Of a stretch of 64,000 nt of DNA, positions 37,905-52,776 are shown in pieces. The notes under the pieces were generated by a model. That model was not told where the DNA came from. It saw only the letters and a program-made list of their open reading frames with translations, and did not search any database. The translations under genes and the position numbers were made by a program. Position 1 is the first letter of the stretch. Every line of letters begins with the position of its first letter. Source of the DNA: Deinococcus aquatilis DSM 23025 (GTDB lineage: Bacteria > Deinococcota > Deinococci > Deinococcales > Deinococcaceae); contig NZ_KB899711.1 of NCBI RefSeq assembly GCF_000378445.1, positions 1 through 64,000 of the forward strand, read 5' to 3'.

Positions 37905-39507
37905 GACTCTCGTTTCCGGCCTGATCCTGCACGCTGACCCGGATGGGAAGAGCAGGGTCAGCTACTGGCAGCAGCAGACTGAAACTGCCCTGCACGTGGC
38001 GGCTGTAGCTGAGGTTGCCCAGGGTAACGGTCAGAAGAGGTTGCGTCGTGCCCGCATCGGACACCTGCCCCGTCAGGGTCAAAATGCGGCCCTTGATGCT
38101 GACTCTCAGGCCACTGAGCGCAGGGGCAGTGCGGTCGAGGCGAATCCGGCGCGTTTGCATCGCAGTCTGACCAAAACGGGTGGCTTTGACCTGCACGGCA
38201 TAGTCTCCTTCTGGCAGGGTGTCCTGTAGGCGCTCCAACTGGAACAGCCCCTGTGTCCCCGCTGCGGCACTCAGGTTCACGGTGCGTCCGGCAATGGTCG
38301 CGGTGACGGTCGCGTCAGGCAAGCTGTGGGCAGACAGGGCCAACTCACGCAGGCTGGCAGGCGTCGGGTCAAGTCTGAAGATCAGGGGCTGCGCCCGTTC
38401 TGCGTCACGGGCCAGGTTAAAGGCGTCGAGGGCATCGGGCGTCAGCGGTTCTACCTGACTGCCCTGCTGAATCTGCTGGCCCTGCGATACGGTGGCGTCC
38501 TGATCGCTGGGCAGCGCCACCTGTCCTTCAAAGACTTTGACGAGTCCACTGGCGTCTACCCGGAAGACCGTTCCGCGAACCGCCGTGCTGATCACAGGTG
38601 TGGTGATCTTGTATCCGCCCTGTCCCTTTTCCACCACATTCCAGGCACTGCCGCGCAGCAGTTGCAGGGTCACTTCTCGGCCCTGTGCAGTCTTGTCTAT
38701 AGCGATCACGCTCAATTCGCTCTGCTCGGTCAGGCGCAGGTAGCCGCCGCCCGTGAACCCCACCTCGGCCCAGGCGTTGGTCTCAGTGGTCAGGCGCTCG
38801 CCCGCTGCCAGATCGTCGCCTATGGTGGCGTTCACGGGAGCAGCCTCACCCCGGAAAATCCGCACTCCGCCGCGTGTGGCTTCCACGGTGGCGGCCCCGG
38901 CCCCTCTGAACTGCGCTGCGTACCAGGGATCAGTTTCGCGGAAGGCACTGAGCTGCCCGGTTTTCAGTGCGATCTGTTGGCCCGCTTGCATATTGATGAT
39001 GCGCGTGCCCAGTGCCACCCGGCCAGAGCCTCCGATTACCGCTACCCGCAGCGTGGAGCCGCCAGGAGCAAGATCGACGCGGACTCGTCCGCCGCCGTCT
39101 ACAAACAGGTGGTTGCCCTGCACGTGTACCGTGACTGGCCCCTGCAAAAAGAACTGGCCTTCCAGCAGGTCGGCCTCTTCCTGGTAGGTTCTGAGTCTGG
39201 AGGCACTGCCCACCACGATCTGACCCGTCCCACTTTGCAAGACGGCCCGGCCTGTTCCGGTGCGGAGGCCCAGCGCGACGGAAGGAATACCCACCTGCGA
39301 GCGCCACAGATTGCCCGTTTCCTGAATCTCGACTCGCCCAGCCGTACCGCGCACCGTTAGAAAAGCCGCTGCCTGTGCCCCGACTGTGCCCAGGCCCAGA
39401 ATGCCCCCCCACAGCGCAACTCCCAACAATCCAGCCGAGCGGCGGCCTGTCGGCGAAGCCTGAATTCGGAGGGCTTTGGGATGGAAAACGCTAGAGAACA
39501 ACTTCAC
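37888..39507 (-). CDS. Exported FecR-domain protein, partner of the CHASE2 cyclase
   Basis: A 539-aa exported protein. The signal peptide ends near residue 47 (GTVGAQAAA). Two FecR-like beta regions are seen: about 50-190 (TVRGTAGRVEIQE, GTGRAVLQSGTG) and about 205-350 (TVEATRGGVRIFRGEA, ending YKITTPVISTAVRGTVFRV). An Ig-like C-terminal part carries LPEGDYAVQVKA and ILTLTGQVSD. It is co-directional with and overlaps the CHASE2-GGDEF gene, a pairing seen in other phyla. Here it probably gives the extracytoplasmic signal or scaffold to the cyclase. It is not a FecI sigma-factor regulator; no sigma gene is nearby. Confidence 0.78.
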   Translation of the reverse strand: MKLFSSVFHPKALRIQASPTGRRSAGLLGVALWGGILGLGTVGAQAAAFLTVRGTAGRVEIQETGNLWRSQVGIPSVALGLRTGTGRAVLQSGTGQIVVGSASRLRTYQEEADLLEGQFFLQGPVTVHVQGNHLFVDGGGRVRVDLAPGGSTLRVAVIGGSGRVALGTRIINMQAGQQIALKTGQLSAFRETDPWYAAQFRGAGAATVEATRGGVRIFRGEAAPVNATIGDDLAAGERLTTETNAWAEVGFTGGGYLRLTEQSELSVIAIDKTAQGREVTLQLLRGSAWNVVEKGQGGYKITTPVISTAVRGTVFRVDASGLVKVFEGQVALPSDQDATVSQGQQIQQGSQVEPLTPDALDAFNLARDAERAQPLIFRLDPTPASLRELALSAHSLPDATVTATIAGRTVNLSAAAGTQGLFQLERLQDTLPEGDYAVQVKATRFGQTAMQTRRIRLDRTAPALSGLRVSIKGRILTLTGQVSDAGTTQPLLTVTLGNLSYSRHVQGSFSLLLPVADPALPIRVSVQDQAGNESHAALP

Positions 39508-39610
39508 TCATCTAGTCTAAGCGAAGAATCTGACAATATTGCATCTGACTGCCAGAAATTTGACACCAAGGCCAATGGTCAGCGCGAACGGTGGGAGCGA
39601 CTCTGGGCGG

Positions 39611-39616
39611 TATAGT
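39611..39616 (+). promoter_or_regulatory. -10 box of a probable leaderless transcript (ABC-F gene)
   Basis: TATAGT ends 7 nt before the GTG at 39624. It argues for that start rather than the longer frame from 39591. Confidence 0.6.
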
Positions 39617-39623
39617 GCAGGGC

Positions 39624-41510
39624 GTGCTTGTTGCTGTGCAGGATGCCATCAAAGAATATGGGCCGCTGACCGTGCTCTCAGACGTTACTTTTGCCGTTCA
39701 GCCCGGTGACCGCGTGGGGCTGGTCGGACGCAACGGCGCGGGCAAAAGTACGCTGCTGCGCCTGCTGACCGGCGAGATTACACCCGATGGGGGCATGGTG
39801 CGCCGCTCGCCGGGGGTGCGGGTACGGGCGCTGCGCCAGGACCCGGTGTTTCCCGACGGAGCTACGGTAGACACCGTACTGGACGCCGCCTTTCATGATC
39901 TGGATGCGCTGGAAGCCGAACTGGAAGCCGCCGCCGCCGCCATGAGCAGTGGCACCCCAGAAAGCGTGATGCACCATGAGGAAGTGCTGGAACACTATGT
40001 ACGGCGCGGGGGATACGAGCGCCGCAGCCGCAAAGATGCGGTCACGCTGGCCTTCGGCTTCCGGGGCCGCGAAACCGATCTGGTGGCGGCCCTCAGCGGC
40101 GGCGAACGCACCCGCCTGGGGCTGGCGGCCCTGCTGGTCGAAAATCCCGATGTGCTGCTGCTGGACGAGCCGACCAACCACCTCGATATCGTGATGGTGG
40201 AATGGCTGGAAAGCTTTCTGGCCCGCTATCCGGGCGCGGTACTGGTCATCAGCCATGACCGGACCTTTCTGGACACCGTGACCCGCGAGACGGCGTACCT
40301 GCGCGGCGGCGGCCTGAAGGTGTACGCGGGCGGCTATACCGTCTTCCGCGAAAATCTGGACGCTGAACTGGAACGGCAGGCGGCGGCAGCGGCGCAGGAT
40401 GCCAAACAGGTGGCCGCCCTGCAAAGCAGCGCAGACCGCATGAAAATCTGGGGGCTGGGCATGAGCAAGCTGGCCCGCCGTGCCAAAGCGATGCAGGCCC
40501 GCGTAGACCGGATGCAGGCCCGCGCCGCCGCCGCCCCGCCTGCCGCAGAGCGCACCACCCGCATCGTGTTTCATGCGCCCGAAAGCGGAGATGTGGTGCT
40601 GGACGCCCGCCACGTCACGCGCCGGATAGAAGGCAGGCACGGCCCGCGCACCCTCTTTGAAGACGTGAATGTGCAGTTGCGCCGGGGCGAGCGTGTGGCG
40701 ATTATTGGGCGCAACGGAGCAGGCAAAACCACGCTGTTGAGGGCGTTGTTGGGCCTCGACCCCAGCAACGACCCCCGCGCCCGCGTGCTGACCGGGGCGC
40801 GGGTCACGGTGGGGTATTACGATCAGGCCCTGCGCGGCGTAGACCCCAACCAGACGCTGTACGACGTGGCCCGCGAATACGTCTCCAAAGATCCCGAAGC
40901 CCACGATCTGCTTGGAACCTTCATGTTTCCTTACGATCAGCACGACAAGAAGGCCAAGATCTTATCCGGCGGCGAGCGGGCGCGGCTGGCCCTGCTGAAG
41001 CTGGCGCAGGAAGATCACAACCTCCTGGTGATGGACGAGCCGACCAACCACCTGGACATGGAGATGGTCGAATCGTTGGAAGAAGCCCTGACCGCCTTTA
41101 CGGGCACCCTGATCATGGTCAGCCATGACCGCGCCTTTATTGAAGGCCTGGCTGACCGAATCTGGTTGATCGAAGACGGCATCTTCTATGAATATCCCGG
41201 CTGGGCCGACTACAAAGCCAAGCATAAGCCCGCCGTGGCCGAAGCTCCGGTGGTGGTCGCGGCCCCCAAACCCGCCCCCGCCAAAGGCAAGGGCCTGTGG
41301 CACCTCAAGCGCCAGGTGGAAGTGCTGGAAGCCGAGATTGGCCGCCTGGAAGCCCACCTGATGGACGCCCAGAATGCCCTGCATGCAGCGGGCGCAGGGG
41401 CTGACTACGCCGCGCTGGGACAGGCTGCCCATAACCTGGAGGCCGAGCTGGAAGCCAAAATGGCCGAATGGGGAGACAAGCAGGCGGAAGTCGAGGCCAA
41501 GGGGGGCTAA
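39624..41510 (+). CDS. ABC-F family ATPase (Uup-like)
   Basis: A 628-aa soluble protein with two nucleotide-binding domains and no membrane part. Domain 1 has Walker A GRNGAGKST (about 34-42), signature LSGGERTRLGL and LLLDEPTNHLD (Walker B). Domain 2 has GRNGAGKTT (about 360-368), LSGGERARLAL and LVMDEPTNHLD. A linker between them (KIWGLGMSKLARRAKAMQ) resembles the ribosome-contacting PtIM. The C-terminal coiled coil (about 560-625) is of the Uup type, linked to ribosome rescue and to transposon excision. The start rests on the -10 box. It stands as its own unit. Confidence 0.88.
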   Translation: MLVAVQDAIKEYGPLTVLSDVTFAVQPGDRVGLVGRNGAGKSTLLRLLTGEITPDGGMVRRSPGVRVRALRQDPVFPDGATVDTVLDAAFHDLDALEAELEAAAAAMSSGTPESVMHHEEVLEHYVRRGGYERRSRKDAVTLAFGFRGRETDLVAALSGGERTRLGLAALLVENPDVLLLDEPTNHLDIVMVEWLESFLARYPGAVLVISHDRTFLDTVTRETAYLRGGGLKVYAGGYTVFRENLDAELERQAAAAAQDAKQVAALQSSADRMKIWGLGMSKLARRAKAMQARVDRMQARAAAAPPAAERTTRIVFHAPESGDVVLDARHVTRRIEGRHGPRTLFEDVNVQLRRGERVAIIGRNGAGKTTLLRALLGLDPSNDPRARVLTGARVTVGYYDQALRGVDPNQTLYDVAREYVSKDPEAHDLLGTFMFPYDQHDKKAKILSGGERARLALLKLAQEDHNLLVMDEPTNHLDMEMVESLEEALTAFTGTLIMVSHDRAFIEGLADRIWLIEDGIFYEYPGWADYKAKHKPAVAEAPVVVAAPKPAPAKGKGLWHLKRQVEVLEAEIGRLEAHLMDAQNALHAAGAGADYAALGQAAHNLEAELEAKMAEWGDKQAEVEAKGG

Positions 41511-41529
41511 AGCAAAAGCGGATTCGCCT

Positions 41530-41820
41530 TCAGACCACGATCCGCTTGAAGTCCCCGTCCTCATCCACTGCCGACAGTTGCCCGTAGGCCAGTTCGCGGG
41601 CCACCACTTCGGCCATGTCGCGGCCCAAGTCTGCGGCGCTGCGCTGTTCTGTTTCCAGCGGCTCGGCCACCACGTCAAAGCCGCGAAGGGCATCTTGGTC
41701 CTGGTGGCGTACCTCGATTTGCAGCTTGCCGTCCATCACTTCATGCGTCAGGCTCAGGCCTTCGCGGGGGTCGGGGGTATAGGCCGCCTGAAATGCAGCC
41801 AGAACATCTTGAAGATTCAT
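41530..41820 (-). CDS. Small conserved-looking hypothetical protein
   Basis: A 96-aa acidic, soluble protein that I do not recognise. It starts with an amphipathic helix (LQDVLAAFQAAY), has a central strand pair (KLQIEVRH, GFDVVAEPLE), and ends in VDEDGDFKRIVV. CAGACT lies 6 nt before the ATG, a weak leaderless match. It is tail-to-tail with the ABC-F gene, which ends 19 nt away. Codon use is consistent with a real gene. Confidence 0.55.
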   Translation of the reverse strand: MNLQDVLAAFQAAYTPDPREGLSLTHEVMDGKLQIEVRHQDQDALRGFDVVAEPLETEQRSAADLGRDMAEVVARELAYGQLSAVDEDGDFKRIVV

Positions 41821-41896
41821 AGATGCAGTCTGGCGCAGCGGCGGCGTTGGCGGCCTTTAGGGAGTCTTGACAGCTTCTGAGGAGGTCGCCGTTCAT

Positions 41897-42001
41897 GTTG
41901 GGATGAACCGAGTGGGGCGACTTGCAGAGCTGCACAGCAGAGGGGCGAAGAAAGTACGCCGTGGTGGAAATGGAGCTTTATCCCAACCGACAGGATAAAG
42001 C
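41897..42001. repeat. Dispersed non-coding element, copy A
   Basis: The core CTTGCAGAGCTGCACAGCAG (41921-41940) recurs with small changes at 47609 and 61637. It is bounded by GTTGGGAT (41897-41904) and ATCCCAAC (41980-41987). A second hairpin GCTTTATCC/GGATAAAGC (41975-41983 and 41993-42001) follows. It lies in the gap between the 96-aa gene and the uridine-kinase-like gene. Confidence 0.55.
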
Positions 42002-42008
42002 GGCTGGG

Positions 42009-42721
42009 TCAACTGGGACGTACTTGACGAATGATGCCTGTAGACGGTTGAGCGGGCGTGCAGATAAAAGGGTTTTCCAGATCGGTATTGTCCACGACCA
42101 CACCTGCCCACTTCTCGGGCTGAGCTTCCTGAAAGTACAAGCGGTTGCCTTCTACATAACGGCGGTTGCTCTCAGCATCGGGGTCGGGCGAGCCGTAGCC
42201 GGGGCCACGCGCCGCCCCACGCGGCACAGACACGGCGAAGTCTACGCGCAGGAAGACGGAATCATCCCAAACATCACGGAGTTCGGGGCGGTGCAAAAAT
42301 AGCCCATCCACGATCAGGATGCTGCCGAGTTCTGCCTGCTGCATGGGCAGATTCAGCCGCTGGTGTGTATTCACATCAAAAATGGCGGTTCTGTAACGCA
42401 GGGTTCCGCCCTCCCTCAGCGGATCGAGCAGGCCAGAGCGGAGCGCCGCGTAGTTGTAGGAATCATGGTAGAACCCCTCGGGCGAGGTGCGGCCCAGGCG
42501 GTAGCGCACGGCACGCGTATGGTGAAAGCCGTCCACGCTGGCCCGGATGACCGAGCGCCCCTGCGCCCTCAACAGCCCGGCCAGTTCATCGGCAAAGGTG
42601 GTTTTGCCTGCCCCGTCCACGCCGTCTACCGCCACCCGCAGCACAGGCCGCGCCGGAAGCTCCTGCCACCGCTGGGCCAGGCTCAGCAGCAGGCTCTGGC
42701 GCGTTGCCAGTTGGCCCGCAC

Positions 42722-42725
<4 letters not shown>
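42009..42725 (-). CDS. Uridine-kinase-like P-loop protein
   Basis: A 238-aa P-loop kinase. Walker A is DGVDGAGKTT (about 34-43). Downstream come VDGFHHTR (about 64-71, a substrate loop of the uridine/pantothenate kinase group), FYHDSYNY, and a Walker-B-like LIVDGLFLHRPEL. The last 25 residues (TPAQPSTGIIRQVRPS) are atypical. The substrate could be a nucleoside or other small metabolite. The TTG start overlaps the TelA stop (TTGA), so translation is coupled to TelA. Confidence 0.75.
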
Positions 42726-43945
<1,220 letters not shown>

Positions 43946-44090
43946 GCATCCCAGTACGCACCCAAACAGGTGTGGGTTGCATCGGGCGAAAGGTGGAGGC
44001 AGGGCGCGGCTCCGCTTCAGCCGTGATCCATGAAAAGAGCAGGGGAGAGGAATGACCCTCTGACCCCTGCCGTTGTTTCCTTCTCTAGGT

Positions 44091-44708
44091 TCAGTTCAGC
44101 GTGACTTTCACATCGGCTGGGCGGATCAGCAGCCCCGCGCCCTTGAAGACCGAACGAATGGTGTACTGGCCTGCGGGAAGAGGCTGACCCGCCGCATTCT
44201 TGCCGTCCCAGCGCACGCTCAGCACATTGGCCGTTTCGCCTGCTGCGGCGCGGGTCATGACCAGTTGCAGGGTGCAGATGGCATTTTGAGGGTCGGGACG
44301 CACCACGCTGCCTGCCGCGTTCAGAACCTCGAAACGCAGGTCGCATGCGCCGTGGTCGATGCTGATTTCATTCGTGCCCGTGTTGGTCAGTTGCAGGGTC
44401 CAGACGCCGGGTTCACCGCCGCTTTTGAGGGTGCTGGGGCCAGCCAACACCGCGCGGTAAGGCTGTGCCAGCGGGTTGCCCGTGGTAGGCAGGGTCGTCG
44501 GTGTGCTGACGGTAGGCGTACTCGGTGCCGTGGGCGTGCTTGGGGCAGGAGTGACCGGGGTAGTGGGCGCAGTGGCGGGCGGCGCGGTGCGCGTGGGCGG
44601 CAGGGCCGGAATATCTTTGATGTCGATGGCCTGCCCTACGCCAGCAGAGAACGCAGCGCAGGAGAGAGCCAGCATGGTCAACAGTCGTGCAGGGGTTCTT
44701 TTCAGCAT
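44091..44708 (-). CDS. Exported BsuPI-like beta-sandwich protein
   Basis: A 205-aa exported protein. It has a signal peptide of about 25 residues, a Thr/Pro-rich linker (about 38-78), and a C-terminal beta-sandwich (about 85-205) with TLQLTNTGTNEISI, CDLRFEVLN, and the ending GQPLPAGQYTIRSVFKG. That ending is the hallmark of the BsuPI (intracellular proteinase inhibitor) family; two cysteines may form a disulfide. A longer frame to 45122 reads antisense over gatC and is rejected. Its role as an inhibitor is unproven. Confidence 0.7.
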   Translation of the reverse strand: MLKRTPARLLTMLALSCAAFSAGVGQAIDIKDIPALPPTRTAPPATAPTTPVTPAPSTPTAPSTPTVSTPTTLPTTGNPLAQPYRAVLAGPSTLKSGGEPGVWTLQLTNTGTNEISIDHGACDLRFEVLNAAGSVVRPDPQNAICTLQLVMTRAAAGETANVLSVRWDGKNAAGQPLPAGQYTIRSVFKGAGLLIRPADVKVTLN

Positions 44709-44824
44709 AGTTCTACCTTGCACCCTGCCGCCTGACGCCGGGTGAGGCTGGGTAAACGTGGCCGTCAGGTTCGGACCTGCGTGCTTACGCCCCTTAGCCG
44801 ATGCCGCCCCCGCCGTGCTCCCCG

Positions 44825-44830
44825 TATACT
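44825..44830 (+). promoter_or_regulatory. -10 box of a probable leaderless transcript (gatC)
   Basis: TATACT ends 7 nt before the ATG at 44838. It is the closest match to consensus among the leaderless boxes in this window. Confidence 0.6.
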
Positions 44831-44837
44831 CCGGGGC

Positions 44838-45127
44838 ATGATCGACGCGGCCCAGATAGACCACCTCGCGCAGCTTGCCCGCTTGCAACTGACCCCCGAA
44901 GAACGCCAGACCATGCAGGACGACCTGAATTCCATCCTCGGGTATTTCGAGCAGCTCAGCGCCGTGGACACTGGAGGCGTGGCCGAAATGCAGCGCCCCG
45001 TGAATCTGGTCAACGTGCTGCGCGACGACGTGCCCGCAGAAGCCTTTGACGTGTCGGTGGTGGCGGCCCTCGCCCCCGAAATGCAGGACCATTTTATTCG
45101 TGTGCCGCGCACCGTGGAGCAAGACTG

Positions 45128-45128
<1 letters not shown>
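44838..45128 (+). CDS. gatC: Asp/Glu-tRNA amidotransferase subunit C
   Basis: A 96-aa subunit that stabilises GatA and clamps GatB in the enzyme that converts Glu-tRNA(Gln) and Asp-tRNA(Asn) to the amides. The signature is [32 protein letters not shown] (in parts, about 8-39), ending in [14 protein letters not shown] and a short tail. The upstream in-frame extension is removed by the -10 box. serS starts on the last base of its stop. gatA and gatB are not in the window. Confidence 0.92.
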
Positions 45129-46423
<1,295 letters not shown>

Positions 46424-46465
46424 CCGTTACTCGGGGCACGACAACCACCACGCGCAGGGGGCAGA

Positions 46466-47530
46466 ATGCGGCCAATGCAAGCTGCCCCTGCTCCTGTCCT
46501 CCGTTCTCTGGTCACGGGGCATCCGCCCTACCGCGTGTCTCAGGCCGACATCCGTGAAGCTGCCCGTACCCTCTTTCCGCGCATGGCGGCCCGCCGGGGC
46601 ATGCTGGACGTGTTCGGCAACGCGCAGATCGAGTCCCGTGCGCTGGCCCGCCCGCTGGAATGGTATCTGCACTCACGCGGTCTGGGCGAAAAAAACGCCG
46701 TCTTTATCGAGGAAGCCCGCGCCCTGACCGTTCGGCTGGCGCGGGAAGCCTTGGCGCGGGCCGAAGTTGCTCCAGCCGACTTAGATGCCGTGCTGGTCGT
46801 CAATACCAGCGGCCTGAGTACGCCCAGTCTGGATGCCCACCTGATTGACGCTCTGGGCCTGAACCGCCATGCCGTGCGCCTGCCCGTGTGGGGGTTGGGC
46901 TGTGCGGGCGGCGCGGCGGGTTTGGCGCGGGCCGCCGATCTGGTGCGGGCGGGCTTCCGGCGCGTGCTGCTGGTGGCCGTGGAACTGTGCAGCCTCACGC
47001 TGGTTCGGGGCGACGAATCCCAGAGCAATTTCGTGGGCACAGCCCTGTTTGCCGATGGCGGCGCGGCGCTGGTGGTCACGGCGGCAGACGTGCCCGGCCC
47101 CGCGCCTCTGGTCGCCCTTCACGGTGCGTATTCCACCCTGATCGAAGATTCCGCCGACATCATGGGCTGGGACATCGTGGATGAAGGTCTGAAAGTGCGT
47201 TTCAGCCGCGATATTCCGGCGCTGGTGCGCTCCATGATGAAGCAGAATGTGGCCGAAGCGTTGGCAACTCAGGACTGGAATCCCGACGATCTAACCTACG
47301 TGGTGCATCCCGGCGGCGTGAAGGTGGTGGCCGCCTACGAGGAAGCCCTCAGCCTCGGCGCAGGCACACTGGACGCCAGCCGCCGCGTGCTGGCCGCGCA
47401 CGGCAACATGAGCAGCGTCACCGTGCTGTTCGTTTTAGAGGAAGTCCTGAAGAGCCACCCAACCGGGCGCGGCCTCCTGAGTGCGATGGGGCCGGGGTTC
47501 AGCGCCGAACATGTCCTGCTGGCGTTCTGA
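46466..47530 (+). CDS. Type III polyketide synthase
   Basis: A 354-aa chalcone/stilbene-synthase-fold enzyme making small pyrones or resorcinols from acyl-CoA and malonyl-CoA. The triad is Cys146 ([11 protein letters not shown]), His281 (VVHPGGVK) and Asn314 (AHGNMSS). It looks like the bacterial alkylpyrone branch. No methyltransferase of the BpsB kind lies next to it, so it is an orphan synthase. ATG 46466 has weak Shine-Dalgarno support; a second ATG at 46475 is possible. Immediately after the stop lies a 156-bp repeat element with a strong hairpin. Confidence 0.9.
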   Translation: MRPMQAAPAPVLRSLVTGHPPYRVSQADIREAARTLFPRMAARRGMLDVFGNAQIESRALARPLEWYLHSRGLGEKNAVFIEEARALTVRLAREALARAEVAPADLDAVLVVNTSGLSTPSLDAHLIDALGLNRHAVRLPVWGLGCAGGAAGLARAADLVRAGFRRVLLVAVELCSLTLVRGDESQSNFVGTALFADGGAALVVTAADVPGPAPLVALHGAYSTLIEDSADIMGWDIVDEGLKVRFSRDIPALVRSMMKQNVAEALATQDWNPDDLTYVVHPGGVKVVAAYEEALSLGAGTLDASRRVLAAHGNMSSVTVLFVLEEVLKSHPTGRGLLSAMGPGFSAEHVLLAF

Positions 47531-47685
47531 TACGGATTCCGATTAAACACCGTGCTTTTTGGTGTTTAATCCGAGCAGAGCGAGTGGGAAAAGAGACGGA
47601 TTCCGGGACTTGCAAAGCTGCGAAGCAGAGATGGACGGACAGGCGGTGGGGTTCCGACTGTACGGGAATCATACGGAATCCGTAT
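47530..47685. repeat. MITE-like element with 12-bp inverted ends, copy B of the core repeat
   Basis: ATACGGATTCCG (47530-47541) is perfectly inverted at 47674-47685. Inside are an 11-bp hairpin (47541-47551 with 47561-47571, 9-nt loop), a third copy of CGGATTCCG near 47597, and the conserved core CTTGCAAAGCTGCGAAGCAG (47609-47628). No gene is inside. It begins on the last base of the polyketide synthase stop and may also end its transcript. Confidence 0.65.
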
Positions 47686-47717
47686 GACCTGTCCTGCCTC
47701 AATTCGACTCCTACACT

Positions 47718-47906
47718 TCACCGATTTTGTTGCGGCAGATTGGTATTCGGATTGGTCACTTCATCCGGTAACTGATCGACCTGCCTGGCTTTTTCGGCCA
47801 TACCCGTATCCTGCACCTTCTTAAGGTCGTGCAGATCAGAGGTGTCTTTGCTGCCGCCCTCGGGATGACGGGCAGGCGGGACGGCTTTGGTAGAATCGTC
47901 GCTCAT
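47718..47906 (-). CDS. Small acidic hydrophilic protein (62 aa)
   Basis: A 62-aa charged protein rich in Asp, Pro, Gln and Lys, with no hydrophobic core and probably disordered. The ATG at 47906 has a clean GGAGG seven bases upstream, the best evidence that it is real. The sequence (HPEGGSKDTSDLHDLKKVQ) has the look of small stress or desiccation proteins, but no family is recognised. Confidence 0.55.
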   Translation of the reverse strand: MSDDSTKAVPPARHPEGGSKDTSDLHDLKKVQDTGMAEKARQVDQLPDEVTNPNTNLPQQNR

Positions 47907-48198
47907 GGGCAAACCTCCAGCGTTCGGGTGAGGGCAACAATCAGGTGATGGGAGAGATGTCCCAGCCTACGCGCTTTTTCGGGCCTTTCTCCCGCGCCTT
48001 AAGACCTGCTCAAGCCACCAGTCCTCTCATCTTACTGTTGTCTCTAAAGGGGTAACGCCGTCTCTGTGCGGGGAACGGGTGCCGTGCTGTGCGTGAAAGA
48101 CTATGATAGAGGGCGTCGAGATGACCTGCCGGGTGGCAACACCGGGCGTGCAAGATAGCCTGAACCCAAGATCGGGTTTTCAGAGAGGAGATACGAGC

Positions 48199-50907
<2,709 letters not shown>

Positions 50908-50935
50908 GCCTAGAAACTACACTCGCTAACCAGAG

Positions 50936-50971
50936 GGGGCCGATTCGTTTACAGAATCGGCCCCTTTCTTT
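50936..50971 (+). terminator. Intrinsic terminator of acnA
   Basis: GGGGCCGATTC (50936-50946) and GAATCGGCCCC (50954-50964) form an 11-bp perfect stem with a 7-nt loop, followed by TTTCTTT. Confidence 0.9.
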
Positions 50972-50985
50972 GCAATTGGGGAAAA

Positions 50986-51183
50986 TTACAAATCCACGCC
51001 TTTATAGATTTCGTTCAAGCTGAGTTGGATATCAACACAGGGCAGCTTGACTCTGCTTTGCACCGTCTCCTGTGTCCAACCATTGGGCAACTGCCTGTAA
51101 AATTCGGCGGCCTGATGTTCGTTGTCTACCAAAACGCATCTCTGTAAGCTGGGAAGTCGTAGATAGTCTTTGAGCCTTCTTAC
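50986..51183 (-). pseudogene. Remnant of a Uma2-family (DUF820) nuclease gene
   Basis: An open frame of about 65 codons with no start codon, beginning right after an in-frame stop. It reads as the C-terminal end of a Uma2-type PD-(D/E)XK protein: a strand with CVLVDNEHQAAEFYRQLPNG, then VKLPCVDIQLSLNEIYKGV before the stop. The catalytic N-terminal part is gone. The piece is AT-richer than its surroundings. Uma2 genes are common multicopy genes in some bacteria and are mobile-like. This was too short and start-less for a usual ORF search. Confidence 0.6.
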
Positions 51184-51264
51184 TCAGTCAGTGTTCTGAG
51201 GGCGGGATCGCTTATGGGCCTATGGTACGCCTGCCACAACATGGCAACAGAGCAAAACGAGAGC

Positions 51265-51297
51265 AAAAAACGCCGCTTCCAACTCCGGGAAGCGGCG
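51265..51297 (-). terminator. Intrinsic terminator of the 91-aa membrane gene
   Basis: CGCCGCTTCC (51271-51280) and GGAAGCGGCG (51288-51297) form a 10-bp stem. On the minus strand it is followed by six T (51270-51265). Confidence 0.85.
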
Positions 51298-51311
51298 CTC
51301 AGTTTCGGGGA

Positions 51312-51587
51312 TCAGCCCTTGTGTACGCGCTCGGGTGCGGGTTCTGGCTGTGGATTCTGGAACCAGTGCAGCATCAGGCCCAAGACCACGAGGCTGTACA
51401 GGCTCAGGAGGGTAAACAGGGCCATGCCCGGCTGAATTCTGTGGGCGTAAGCGCCGACGAGCTGCATCAAAATTAGCACCAGCAGTACGCGGGGGCGTCG
51501 TTCGGGAAAACGGGTATAGGCATAGATGCCTGCGATGACGCTGAACAGCAGGGGCAACGCGAGGGCATTAAGCATCTCTTGATCCAT
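51312..51587 (-). CDS. Small membrane protein, unknown function
   Basis: A 91-aa protein with three hydrophobic segments: about 6-22 (LNALALPLLFSVIAGI), 32-48 (RVLLVLILMQLVGAYA) and 55-75 (MALFTLLSLYSLVVLGLML). It ends in a Pro-rich cytosolic tail. No family recognised. It has its own terminator, which supports it as a real gene. Confidence 0.6.
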   Translation of the reverse strand: MDQEMLNALALPLLFSVIAGIYAYTRFPERRPRVLLVLILMQLVGAYAHRIQPGMALFTLLSLYSLVVLGLMLHWFQNPQPEPAPERVHKG

Positions 51588-51681
51588 GCCTCATTTTGCG
51601 GCGTTGACTGTTCCAAGAACGTCACAAAAAAACCGGTTCTTTAGACAAGTTCTTAATCTCTCTGTGAAGATGTGGAATAAA

Positions 51682-52772
<1,091 letters not shown>

Positions 52773-52776
<4 letters not shown>

